DNA of 64,000 nt from Limiplasma sp034927815 (GTDB taxonomy: Bacteria; Bacillota; Clostridia; Christensenellales; Aristaeellaceae): positions 1-64,000 of the forward strand of contig JAYFPK010000016.1 in the NCBI GenBank assembly GCA_034927815.1, written 5' to 3'. Below are positions 16,447 through 24,815 of the stretch, piece after piece. Made by a program: the position numbers and the translations under genes. Numbering within the stretch: position 1 is the stretch's first letter; each line of letters begins with the position of its first letter. The notes under the pieces were generated by a model. The model searched no databases and was not told the DNA's origin. It was given only the letters and a program-made list of their open reading frames with translations.

Positions 16447-17676
16447 TCACCACCGGATCACCCCGGGGGATTTCCAGTACTCCTCGGGGGCGCTCTCCCA
16501 ATCGGGAAGGGAGCGGCCATGGGGATCGTATACGATGTCCCCTTCGCGAATGGTCATTTCACAGGCCAGGGAAACGCTGCCTTGCATGGAGGCGTTGCCG
16601 CAATCGGCAAAGGAGCAAGGTTCGTTGAGAAGCCGCAGCACCGCGATGTCCGCGCAGCCGCCAGCCGTCAAGCGGCCTAATTCAGGGCGCCGGATGGCGC
16701 GGGCGGCATGCACGCTCACCCTTGCGATCACTTCTTCCAAAGGCATGCCCATGCTCAGATATTTGGACATGATGTGCAGAAGGTTGATGACCGGGCCGTT
16801 GGCATTGGCCACATATAAATCGCTGGAAAGCGTGTCGGGGCCAAAGCCCTGGCGAAGGGCGGGGATGGCGTTCCGGAACCAGAAGCTGCCCGCCCCGTGG
16901 CCCAAATCAAAATGCACGCCCCGGCTGCGGGCCTGGAAGGCAAAGTCCCGCACCCGTCCGTCCGCGTCCAGGAGGGGGAACTGCTGGGCGTACATATGGG
17001 TGTGGATATCCCCGGGCCGCAGCTTTTCCAGGACAAGGGCTTCATAGGGGCACTCGGGGTGGTTGGGCTGGACGTCCACCATGAGCGGCTGGCCGCATAG
17101 CTCCGCGGCCTCCCGGCCGCGGTCCACGGAGGCCCAGGGCGGATGCTCCGCGTCAAAGGGCTGGAAGCCCCAATAGTGGGCCGCTTTGATCCCCACGATC
17201 AGCTCCGGAAAGGTCTGGGCAAGGGCGGCGGCCACCTTGGGGTGAAAATCCGAGGGGGTTTGCTCGCTTTCCAGGTTGACCATGCCCCCTTGGGCGATGT
17301 TCAAGAAAGCCAACACCCGCAGCTTGGAAACATCGATGACCTCTTCCTTGAAACGGCCGAAATCCCTCCAGCCGCAAGTTCCCGCGTCCACAGCGGTGGT
17401 GACCCCGGCGGGAAACTGGTGCATTTCTCCCCTGACGTTGGGCAAGGCATCCGGGCCGCAGGGAAAGCGGGGATAAATATGGCAATGGATATCGATGAGC
17501 CCCGGCGTGACCAGGCAGCCCCTCACATCCGCCACCCGCTTGGCGGCTTCCGGGGGAATGCCTTTCTCAATGCGGGCGATGGTTCCGCCCTGAACCGCCA
17601 CGTCCGCCACAGCGGAAAAAGAGGTGGAAGGGTCCATCACCTGTCCGTTCTTCAACAAAAAGTCATAGGGTTTCAT
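16447..17676 (-). CDS. Amidohydrolase/deacetylase family metallohydrolase (EF_0837-like)
   Basis: Metal-dependent hydrolase, 409 residues from the ATG at 17676, chosen because it lies nine bases after AGGAGG; two upstream in-frame ATGs are less well placed. The metal site begins with LIDIHCHIYP. GIKAAHYW supplies the probable carbamylated lysine. Later histidines lie in HTHMYAQ and HFDLGHGAGSFWF, and SSDLY supplies the catalytic aspartate. This pattern matches the dihydroorotase-like amidohydrolase/deacetylase group found beside SelA-like PLP enzymes, as in Enterococcus EF_0837-EF_0839. Here such a PLP enzyme lies in the divergent cluster (31860). Its likely job is removing an N-acyl group from an amino-sugar derivative (inference). 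It overlaps the GH2 gene by 14 bases. Confidence 0.85.
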   Translation of the reverse strand: MKPYDFLLKNGQVMDPSTSFSAVADVAVQGGTIARIEKGIPPEAAKRVADVRGCLVTPGLIDIHCHIYPRFPCGPDALPNVRGEMHQFPAGVTTAVDAGTCGWRDFGRFKEEVIDVSKLRVLAFLNIAQGGMVNLESEQTPSDFHPKVAAALAQTFPELIVGIKAAHYWGFQPFDAEHPPWASVDRGREAAELCGQPLMVDVQPNHPECPYEALVLEKLRPGDIHTHMYAQQFPLLDADGRVRDFAFQARSRGVHFDLGHGAGSFWFRNAIPALRQGFGPDTLSSDLYVANANGPVINLLHIMSKYLSMGMPLEEVIARVSVHAARAIRRPELGRLTAGGCADIAVLRLLNEPCSFADCGNASMQGSVSLACEMTIREGDIVYDPHGRSLPDWESAPEEYWKSPGVIRW

Positions 17677-20134
17677 GGGCATTGCCCTCCTGCCTTGGTT
17701 CATTCAGCGCTTCCAGCCATACGTTCCGGGACGGGAGGGGCGGCCCCCAAAGCCTTTCCACGGTGATCTCCCGGCTGCTTCCCGCGGGAAGGTCAAAGTA
17801 GTTGTGATCCACGCGCAAACCCTGGACGTCCCCTTCCAGATGCACCAACTTGGCAAAGCAGTCTGTGGAGACAGTCCAAAGGAGCTGCCCGCCGCGCTCC
17901 TTCCGCCGGCAAGCAAGGCGGCAGCGCGGCAGCCGCAAATCCTTGTATTCGGCAAAGAAGCGGAAGCCGTCCCCCCAGCCCTCCATATGGGCGTGCACAT
18001 AGAAGAAGCGCCTGGGCAGCGGCAGGATCACATTGGGATAGTAACGCCCACCCACCCGCAGTTCATAGAGTTTGCGCACGGCATAGGGCTCGGCCCCGGC
18101 GGGAATCCTTTCCTGCCAAAGGATTTCCCCCCCAAAGCCGCGCACGCTCAGGGTGATTTCCTGTTGAAAAGCCTCCCGGGTGGTGTTGGATAGATAAACC
18201 TCGGTGGTATCCTCATCCTTTGGATGCAAAATCAGGCTGACCGGGGCAAAGAACTGCTTGGCGGCGTAGTAAGAGGCCTTGGGCACAAGGTCGTAATCGA
18301 TCATGCTCCAACTGTGGCAAGGGAACGCGTCCCCCAGCTGCCAGATCAGCGCGCCCCCGTTTTGGGGCATGTTCAGGCGGTAATGCTCCACCGCGGTACG
18401 CAGGGCGTCCGATTGCATCAGCATCCCCAAATTCACCAGCTCTTTGAGCCCTGCGGGAACGCCGGTATGATATTGCAAAAGGGCGGTCATGCGGGAAGGA
18501 TCGCTATCATAATTCATACGGTCATAGCCGTAGCTTTGCGGGTGAAGCTGGTCCGTTGGAAGATAACGGCGCAGGGTTGAAAGATGGGGCGGGGCGTGTA
18601 CGCCGAACTCGCTGGCAAAGAGGCAATCGTCCTTGCGGTAGTCCGTATAGGGCACCTTTTGAAACCATATGTCCCAATTGTGCCGGTCCCCCTGTGTTTC
18701 GCTGTTGCAAAGCGCGCCCCCAAAAGGGCTGGAGGGCCAATACGCCCGGGAGGGATCCAATTCGGCCAAAAGGCGGGGAAGGCGGTTTTCAAAGAGGTCC
18801 ATCCCGTGCATGGGGCGCTGGAGCCCGATTTTCTGGCAGAGCATCTGGGCCTCCACGTTGCCCGTCCATAGGGCGATGGAGGCGTGGTTGCGCAGCCGGC
18901 GAACCGCGCATTCCGCTTCGGCCATGGCCGCCTCCACAAAGGCGGGGTCAAAATCCGGCGCTTCCCCGCAGGCAAACATGAAGTATTGCCACAGGAGCAG
19001 GCCTTCCCGGTCGCAAAGCTCGTAAAACAGGTCAGCCTCGTAAATGCCGCCGCCCCATAGGTTGAGCATGTTCATGCCCGCGTCCTTGGCAAGGGCAACC
19101 AGGGTCCGCAAGCGGTCCTCCCGGTCCGGGAGGGTGAGCGGCATATCCACGGGAACCCAATTGGCGCCCTTGGCGTAGAGGGGAATGCCGTTGAGCTCAA
19201 AGCGGAAACGGTTGGCCCCTGTTTCCCCGTCCCGCTGCACCAGCCTGATCTGCCGAACGCCATAGGGGAAGCTCTTACGGTCCAGCGTTTCCCCCTTTCG
19301 GCTGAGGGTTACGCTGGCCTGGTAGAGAAAGGGCTCGCCCAGGTCGTGACACCACCAAAGGCGCGGATGCTCCAAAGTGAGCATGCAGCTTTCAGCATCG
19401 GCGGCCATGCGGATTTCCGCCCGCTGTCCGCCTCCCTCCAGGGCAAAGCAAAGCACATCCCCGGGCTGGGCCGGAGCGCAAAGGGCGGCGGAGCAGCGAA
19501 GATGCGCCCGGTCAGCGGACACTTCCAAAGGCTCCAGAAAACAATCCAGCAGGAAGGGCTGCGCGGAAGCCACAAGGGAAACGGGCCGCCAAATTCCAAC
19601 GGTGCACAGCCGCGGGCACCAGTCCCAGCCATATTGGAAGGCGGCCTTGCGGCAATACGCCCGCTCGGTGGAAGCGTTGATCCAAAAGCCTTCCGGGAGA
19701 GGAAGGCTCGCCCGCTCCTTCATGACGTCAAAGACGAAATGCAAGGTGTTTTCCCCATCCCGGACAAAGGCGGTAATATCCAAACGGTGAGGAATGAGCA
19801 TGTTGGCAGTGGAAGCGGCGGCCCTCCCGTTGACCAGGAGGGCGCAATAGGTGTCCAGCCCTTCGCACCAGAGCTCATAGCGGGTATCCCGGTTCCAGGA
19901 AACGGACAGGGAGGCCGCGTATACCCAAATCCGCTCCTCCACCCAGGAAACGGCCTGGCTTTGATCCAAGAAGCGGGGGTCCGGAATCAGGCCCGCTTCC
20001 AACAGGGCGGTATGTACGTCCCTGGGCAAGGAAACGGGCCATTCCGGCGTACAGGGGTCCCCGGTGAGGGTACTCCTGTCAAACCGGCTAAACCCTTGCA
20101 GCTTGGCCTGGCGCAACAAAAGACGCTGAACCAT
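17663..20134 (-). CDS. Glycoside hydrolase family 2, beta-mannosidase-like
   Basis: Cytoplasmic exo-glycosidase of 823 residues, started at 20134 behind AAAGGA. The order is GH2 jelly-roll sugar-binding domain, immunoglobulin-like domain and TIM barrel. The acid/base glutamate is in ALWTGNVEA and the nucleophile in FASEFGVHAPP, matching the SEFG motif of GH2 beta-mannosidases. The acid/base motif is NVE instead of the usual NNE. There is no signal peptide, so it acts on imported oligosaccharides. It lies in an operon with RidA proteins and the deacetylase-like amidohydrolase, all downstream of LacI. The true linkage could differ from beta-mannoside. Confidence 0.88.
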   Translation of the reverse strand: MVQRLLLRQAKLQGFSRFDRSTLTGDPCTPEWPVSLPRDVHTALLEAGLIPDPRFLDQSQAVSWVEERIWVYAASLSVSWNRDTRYELWCEGLDTYCALLVNGRAAASTANMLIPHRLDITAFVRDGENTLHFVFDVMKERASLPLPEGFWINASTERAYCRKAAFQYGWDWCPRLCTVGIWRPVSLVASAQPFLLDCFLEPLEVSADRAHLRCSAALCAPAQPGDVLCFALEGGGQRAEIRMAADAESCMLTLEHPRLWWCHDLGEPFLYQASVTLSRKGETLDRKSFPYGVRQIRLVQRDGETGANRFRFELNGIPLYAKGANWVPVDMPLTLPDREDRLRTLVALAKDAGMNMLNLWGGGIYEADLFYELCDREGLLLWQYFMFACGEAPDFDPAFVEAAMAEAECAVRRLRNHASIALWTGNVEAQMLCQKIGLQRPMHGMDLFENRLPRLLAELDPSRAYWPSSPFGGALCNSETQGDRHNWDIWFQKVPYTDYRKDDCLFASEFGVHAPPHLSTLRRYLPTDQLHPQSYGYDRMNYDSDPSRMTALLQYHTGVPAGLKELVNLGMLMQSDALRTAVEHYRLNMPQNGGALIWQLGDAFPCHSWSMIDYDLVPKASYYAAKQFFAPVSLILHPKDEDTTEVYLSNTTREAFQQEITLSVRGFGGEILWQERIPAGAEPYAVRKLYELRVGGRYYPNVILPLPRRFFYVHAHMEGWGDGFRFFAEYKDLRLPRCRLACRRKERGGQLLWTVSTDCFAKLVHLEGDVQGLRVDHNYFDLPAGSSREITVERLWGPPLPSRNVWLEALNEPRQEGNAHETL

Positions 20135-20215
20135 GGTAATTCCTTTCTTTGCGAGCGGTACGCGCTTCAAAAAAACGGGCCGTGCCAAAGCCCGTGCAAT
20201 CCTCTGCCGGTGGGA

Positions 20216-20689
20216 TTACCCCGCCACTTCCACAATCATTTCAATTTCAATGGGAATATTTCCGTTGGGCAGGTTGTGAGTGCCCATCAACGTGCGGACG
20301 TGATAGCCCCGCTGGTCGAAAACCTCCGTCATCAGGTCGGAAAAGCCGTCCGCCACACCGTCCAAGTCGCAGAACCCCTCCTCCACATTGAGCAAGGCGG
20401 TCATTTTGACGATGCTTTTCACGCTGTCCAAAGTACCCAGGTGGTCGCGCAGCGCTCCGATGAGGATTTTGCCGCATTCCCGGGCGGCCTGGTAGCCTTC
20501 CTCCGCCGTCAAGTCCCGGCCGATGCGCCCGGCAAACAGGGGCTTGCCTGTAATTTGGTCCTCCGGGCCGTGCCCCGAGGTGAACAAAAGGTTGCCGACC
20601 CGGGTAAGGACGAGGATGGGCTTGCGCTTGCGGTATGGTACGGGGGCCTGCCTGCCCTCTACCTGGGGAAACCTGTTGATGCTGTTCAT
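20216..20689 (-). CDS. RidA/YjgF family protein, copy 2
   Basis: 157 residues from ATG 20689, seven bases after AAGGAGG. RidA proteins hydrolyse reactive enamine/imine intermediates produced by PLP enzymes. Conserved features are LLFTSGHGPED near residue 32, DSVKSIVKMTALLN and a C-terminal PIEIEMIVEVAG. In archetypal RidA an arginine just before the final glutamate motif contacts the substrate carboxylate; here the equivalent region reads RTLMGTHNLPNGNIPIEIE. It begins 11 bases after the stop of the upstream paralogue. The two copies are only moderately similar, so they probably have distinct roles or form a heteromer. Confidence 0.85.
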   Translation of the reverse strand: MNSINRFPQVEGRQAPVPYRKRKPILVLTRVGNLLFTSGHGPEDQITGKPLFAGRIGRDLTAEEGYQAARECGKILIGALRDHLGTLDSVKSIVKMTALLNVEEGFCDLDGVADGFSDLMTEVFDQRGYHVRTLMGTHNLPNGNIPIEIEMIVEVAG

Positions 20690-20700
20690 GGCGCGCCTCC

Positions 20701-21165
20701 TTACCGCAGTTTCACGATGCAGTCCACGGTGACGGGGGCGTTTTGCGGAAGGTTGAAAGCGCCCATAGCGCTGCGGGCATGCATGCCCCGGTTGCCGAAA
20801 ACCTCCACCATCAGGTCGGAGAAGCCGTTGATCACCGCGGGTTGGGAGGAAAAGTCCCCGCCGCTGTTCACCAGCCCCAGCACCTTCACAACGCTTTCCA
20901 CATGGTCCAAATCCCCCACATAATCGGCGATCTGCGCCAGGACGTTCAAGCCGCAAAGCCTGGCGGCCTCGTAGCCTTGCTCCAAGGTCAGCTCCGTTCC
21001 CACGCGCCCTGTGTACAAAAGGCTTCCATCCTCCCGCACAGGGAGTTGGGCGGAGAGAAACAACAGCTCCCCCGCCTGCTTGGCCCCGATGACGCCGCTT
21101 CCCTTGCGGTTTTTCACCGGAAGCTCGATCCCCAAATCCTGAAGCCGTTTTTCAACTTGTCCCAT
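20701..21165 (-). CDS. RidA/YjgF family protein, copy 1
   Basis: 154 residues from ATG 21165, seven bases after GGAG. Typical features are ELLFLSAQLPVREDGSLLYT, LDHVESVVKVLGLVN and RSAMGAFNLPQNAPVTVD near the end, corresponding to the RidA active-site loop. The first gene after lacI on the minus strand, it is followed directly by a second RidA gene. Association with glycoside hydrolase and deacylase genes suggests clearing of an enamine formed when an amino sugar derivative is deaminated (inference). Confidence 0.87.
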   Translation of the reverse strand: MGQVEKRLQDLGIELPVKNRKGSGVIGAKQAGELLFLSAQLPVREDGSLLYTGRVGTELTLEQGYEAARLCGLNVLAQIADYVGDLDHVESVVKVLGLVNSGGDFSSQPAVINGFSDLMVEVFGNRGMHARSAMGAFNLPQNAPVTVDCIVKLR

Positions 21166-21186
21166 GGATATGCTCCTTTCCAATCG

Positions 21187-22227
21187 TTACTGCGCGCTTC
21201 TTTCCGGCGGAGCCGTGGTGCCGCCCAACACCAGCGTGGTGTCGTAGGTTTTCATGATGGGCTCCTGGGCGTTCCCCTCCAAAATTTCCGTCAAGTACAT
21301 GATGCTGTCCCGGCCAATTTCATAAAGGGGCTGCCCAACATAGGTAAAATCAGGGCCCCGGTATTGGTCCTCGTAGTGGGTCAGCCGGTCAAAACACAGC
21401 ACGGAGACGTTTTCGGGCACGGAAAAGCCCGCGTCCATGATGCCCATGATGGCCTGGGCCGCGATTTTATCATCACTGCAAAAAATGGCCGTGGGCCGCT
21501 CCTGGGAGGGCAGGCGCATCATCTCCCGGGCTATGGAATAGGCGGCCTCGCTGTCCTGGCCGATGTGGCGGACATAATGTTCGCCCATGTTCAGACCGTG
21601 GGCGTGCATGGTATAGAGATACCCGTTGAAGCGGTCCAGGTTGATCTTCCGGTTGGGGTCTCCCATAAAATGCACGATTTTGGTATGCCCCAGCTCGATG
21701 AGGTGCTCCACCGCCACCCGGGCCCCATCCTGGTTGTTGATGAGGATCTGATGGACGGGAAGGGATTGGAAGTTGTTCTCAATCAGCAAAAAGGGAAACT
21801 TCACCCCGTGCAGATGCTCGATGATCGGCTGGTCGGAAAATAGGGGGCCGTATAAAATGATGCCGTCGGTGATGCCGTTGGTCAAAAACTGGATATAGCG
21901 GTCGCGGTTTTCCTGCTCCTTGCCCATGCTGCAAAACAGGACGTTCAGGTTTTTGGCCCGGCCCCCATCCTCCATGCCGTGGATCAGGTCCGAAAAAAAG
22001 GTGGAATGCAAGTTGCGGATCAGGATGGCGATGCTGTCCGCCTTGCGGCGCACCAAAGCCCGGGCCGCGTTGTTGGGGAAATAGTTGAGGGCTTTGATGG
22101 AATCCTGTACTTTTTGGCGAATGTGCGGGGATACGTTGTCCGCCCCGTTGATGACCCGTGAAACCGTGGCCAGCGAAACCTGGGCGTGCCTTGCAACGTC
22201 CTTGACCGTGGCGGTGTCTGCTTTCAT
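21187..22227 (-). CDS. LacI-family transcriptional regulator
   Basis: Sugar-responsive repressor of 346 residues. The LacI helix-turn-helix is TVKDVARHAQVSLATVSRVI (residues 7-26), followed by the hinge NNAARALVRRKADSI and a periplasmic-binding-like effector domain. It is divergent from the 22.6 kb transporter. The shared intergenic region carries AAACGTT-centred palindromes of the kind LacI proteins bind. It probably controls both the minus-strand operon that it heads and the plus-strand cluster. Confidence 0.93.
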   Translation of the reverse strand: MKADTATVKDVARHAQVSLATVSRVINGADNVSPHIRQKVQDSIKALNYFPNNAARALVRRKADSIAILIRNLHSTFFSDLIHGMEDGGRAKNLNVLFCSMGKEQENRDRYIQFLTNGITDGIILYGPLFSDQPIIEHLHGVKFPFLLIENNFQSLPVHQILINNQDGARVAVEHLIELGHTKIVHFMGDPNRKINLDRFNGYLYTMHAHGLNMGEHYVRHIGQDSEAAYSIAREMMRLPSQERPTAIFCSDDKIAAQAIMGIMDAGFSVPENVSVLCFDRLTHYEDQYRGPDFTYVGQPLYEIGRDSIMYLTEILEGNAQEPIMKTYDTTLVLGGTTAPPERSAQ

Positions 22228-22274
22228 GGGCTCATCCCCTTTCCCAATAGTGAAGAATCAAGCAAACGTTAAGC

Positions 22275-22290
22275 TTGGAAACGTTTTCAA
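22275..22290. promoter_or_regulatory. LacI-type operator near the lacI start site
   Basis: TTGGAAACGTTTTCAA is a 16-base palindrome with a central CG and one mismatched pair. It lies immediately after the predicted lacI transcription start on the minus strand, which suits autorepression. A further AAACGTT lies at 22264-22270. Confidence 0.7.
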
Positions 22291-22297
22291 CAAAATG

Positions 22298-22326
22298 ATA
22301 TTATCATAGATGGATTCAAACCGCAA
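22298..22326 (-). promoter_or_regulatory. lacI promoter
   Basis: On the minus strand, TTGCGG (22321-22326), a 17-base spacer and TAATAT (22298-22303), with TG one base upstream of the -10, make a good sigma-A promoter reading towards lacI and the RidA/GH2/amidohydrolase genes. Confidence 0.65.
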
Positions 22327-22466
22327 GTAGGAAAAGTGAGGATATTCTTCAATATGAAAAAACGTTTACAATTTGACTTCGAAAAGAGAAGCAACCGGGA
22401 ATGAAAAAATTAGTAGAAATGACCAAAATTACAAAAAGTGTTTTCAAATTTTTTTGATTTAGGGGG

Positions 22467-22523
22467 TTGCGCATGGGGGTATGGTGTGATATTATGCATG
22501 CAGAAAGGATGTAAACGTTTTAT
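22467..22523 (+). promoter_or_regulatory. Promoter and operator of the plus-strand carbohydrate cluster
   Basis: TTGCGC (22467-22472), 17 bases, then TATTAT (22490-22495) preceded by TGA, form an extended -10 promoter. TGTAAACGTTTTAT (22510-22523), centred on CG, lies just past the predicted start near 22502. Another AAACGTTTAC site is at 22359-22369. The rest of the 391-base gap (22228-22618) is AT-rich with no gene. Confidence 0.7.
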
Positions 22524-22618
22524 CGAGCGAATGCGACGATGGAAACTTTGATTGCGCAATCAAAACCATTGCATCCAGAAACACCGGGAACCAAACGAAC
22601 AAAAGGGGGATTTTTTTC

Positions 22619-23842
22619 ATGAAAAAGGTCATCAGCTTGCTTGTGGTTCTGGCGCTGGCTTTGGGGCTTTGCTCCGCGGCCCTGGCTGAAGGAAAGAAAA
22701 CCATCACCTTCTGGGATGGCAACTGGAACGAGGAAACCTTCAAGACGATTCAGGAAATGTGGAACGCGGAAAACCCGGATATCGAGCTGGTGGGCGAATT
22801 CCAGGTGGACAACGGCATGACGGACAAGTACATGCTGGCGCTGAGCAACAACACCGCGCCCGATGTGATGGCCTGCGCCCTGGACTGGGTCACCACCTTC
22901 GGCAACGCCAATTTGCTCTACCCGCTGGATGAGTTCATCGCCGCGGACGGCGTGGACACCGCGCAATATGTGCAAGGGGCGATCCAAGCCTCCACCATCG
23001 GCGGCAAGCTCTACGGCCTGCCCTTCCGCTCCGAAACGTACGCGCTGTTCTACAACAAGGATATGCTGGCGGAAGCCGGTTACACCGAGCCCCCCAAATC
23101 CTGGGACGAAGTAAAGGAAATCGCCGCGGCTTGCACCAAGGACGATGCGGCGGGCTATGGCCTGTGCGGCGCCAACTATGGCAACTTCTCCTTCCAGTAC
23201 ATCACCATGCTCCGCTGCCACGGTTCGGATATTTTGACCGCCGATAAAACCGCCTCCAACCTGACCAGCCCCGAGGCCGTCGAAGCCGCGAAGCTGTACG
23301 TAGACCTGAAGGAATACGCTCCTGCCAGCGTGATGGAAAACAGCAATGTGGAAAACCGCACCCTGTTTACCAGCGGCAAGGTAGCCATGTACCTCTCCGG
23401 CATCTATGACCTGGACCTGATCATCCAGGGCAACCCGGACCTCAACTTCGGCTGCGCGCTGGTGCCCACCAAATCCGGCACCGATGCGGACCGCACCACC
23501 ATCCTGGGCGGCTGGTCCGTGGCGATTCCCGCCGGTTGCAAGGACCCGGAAACCGCTTGGAAATTCGTCAACTTCCTGACCCGCTCCGACGTGGCCGCCG
23601 TGTACACCAACACCTTCACCGGCACCCAGGAGCCTGCCGCGAAGTTCGCGCAGTATGACGCCGCTTTGGTACAGCCCCATCAGGAGGCCCTCACCTACGC
23701 CCAGGCCCTGCAGTCCGTGGCGAAGATCACCAACATCCGCCAAGCGATCTTTGACAACCTGCAATTGGCCCTCACAGGCGATCTGACCGCCGAGGAAGCG
23801 ATTGCCGAGACCTCCGCCGCCGTGGATGGGTTGCTGAAATAA
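22619..23842 (+). CDS. CUT1-type ABC transporter extracellular sugar-binding protein
   Basis: 407-residue binding protein with a signal peptide (MKKVISLLVVLALALGLCS, cut near ALAEG). The mature start KTITFWDGNWNEETFK is typical of family 1 oligosaccharide-binding proteins. LYGLPFRSETYALFYNKD and GGWSVAIPAGC follow. No lipobox cysteine is evident, as in the other binding proteins of this region. It is the first gene of the long plus-strand cluster and precedes two permeases. No ATPase gene is nearby, so a shared MsmK-type ATPase encoded elsewhere is expected. Given the GH1 and GH2 enzymes in the regulon, the ligand is probably an oligosaccharide. Confidence 0.92.
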   Translation: MKKVISLLVVLALALGLCSAALAEGKKTITFWDGNWNEETFKTIQEMWNAENPDIELVGEFQVDNGMTDKYMLALSNNTAPDVMACALDWVTTFGNANLLYPLDEFIAADGVDTAQYVQGAIQASTIGGKLYGLPFRSETYALFYNKDMLAEAGYTEPPKSWDEVKEIAAACTKDDAAGYGLCGANYGNFSFQYITMLRCHGSDILTADKTASNLTSPEAVEAAKLYVDLKEYAPASVMENSNVENRTLFTSGKVAMYLSGIYDLDLIIQGNPDLNFGCALVPTKSGTDADRTTILGGWSVAIPAGCKDPETAWKFVNFLTRSDVAAVYTNTFTGTQEPAAKFAQYDAALVQPHQEALTYAQALQSVAKITNIRQAIFDNLQLALTGDLTAEEAIAETSAAVDGLLK

Positions 23843-23875
23843 CCCCCTGACGGCAGCCAAGAAATCCATCCTCAT

Positions 23876-23914
23876 GAAGGGGGCGGGCCCGTAACGGCAC
23901 GGCTCGCCCCCTTC
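23876..23914 (+). repeat. Intercistronic hairpin after the binding-protein gene
   Basis: GAAGGGGGCGGGCC (23876-23889) pairs with GGCTCGCCCCCTTC (23901-23914), 14 positions with one mismatch, around an 11-base loop. There is no T tract. Its place between the binding-protein and permease genes matches the structure at 5530-5608 and suggests mRNA stabilisation or partial attenuation. Confidence 0.7.
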
Positions 23915-23937
23915 TCTTCGACTCAGGAGGGAAGCTG

Positions 23938-24813
23938 ATGATCAGAAAATGGAGTCGGTCGGGGGCCTTTTATGCTCTTCCCGCGATGATCGTAGTGGCG
24001 GCGGTGATGCTGTATCCTCTGGTGTATTCGCTGGTCATGGGCTTTTTTGAAAACACCCTGTTTTCCCCAACCCCCAAGTTTGTGGGCGTTCAGCAGTATG
24101 TGACGCTCTTTGGCAACCGGATTTTTGTCAATTCCATCGTCCATACCCTGGAGTGGACCTTTGGCAGCGTATTGTTTCAGTTTTCAGTGGGCTTTCTGGT
24201 GGCCCTGCTGCTGCACCAGCCCTTTGTCAAGGGCCGGACTGTGCTGAGGATTTTGCTGATGGTGCCGTGGGTTCTGCCCAGCGTCATCGGTTCCTCCGTT
24301 TGGAAATGGATGTATAACGCGGACTACGGCCTGATCAACTATGTTTTCACCGCCTTGGGGATCATCCCCAAGAGCCAGACCTGGCTGTCGGGCGTATCCA
24401 CGGCGATGAACTCCGTCATTGCGGTCAACGTGTGGAAGATGTTCCCCTTTGTGCTGCTGATGGTAGAGGCCGCTTTGCAAGGCGTGCCGGGGGAACTGAA
24501 GGAGGCGTCCGTCATTGACGGCGCAAACCCGTTCCAAACCTTTCGCGCGGTGACCTGGCCCGCCATTTCCTCCGCCTGCTACTCGGTGCTGCTGCTGCTC
24601 ATCATTTGGACGCTGAACGCCTTCACCTTTATCTTTACGCTCACGGAGGGCGGCCCGGCCCATAAAACGGAAGTCATGGCCATGTATATCCACAAGAAGG
24701 CCTTTACGGAGTATGACTTTGGCATGGCCTGCGCCGCCAGCATGGTGCTGTTTGCGCTGTGCATGGTCGTCAGCTTTATTCACAGCCGGGTCACAGCCCA
24801 GGGGGAGGAATGA
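23938..24813 (+). CDS. CUT1 sugar ABC transporter permease, first (MalF/UgpA type)
   Basis: 291-residue membrane protein with about six hydrophobic segments. The cytoplasmic EAA loop, which docks the ATPase, reads ELKEASVIDGANPFQTFRAV. The start at 23938 follows AGGAGGGAAGCTG. It pairs with the downstream permease to form the import channel. Confidence 0.92.
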   Translation: MIRKWSRSGAFYALPAMIVVAAVMLYPLVYSLVMGFFENTLFSPTPKFVGVQQYVTLFGNRIFVNSIVHTLEWTFGSVLFQFSVGFLVALLLHQPFVKGRTVLRILLMVPWVLPSVIGSSVWKWMYNADYGLINYVFTALGIIPKSQTWLSGVSTAMNSVIAVNVWKMFPFVLLMVEAALQGVPGELKEASVIDGANPFQTFRAVTWPAISSACYSVLLLLIIWTLNAFTFIFTLTEGGPAHKTEVMAMYIHKKAFTEYDFGMACAASMVLFALCMVVSFIHSRVTAQGEE

Positions 24814-24815
24814 CA

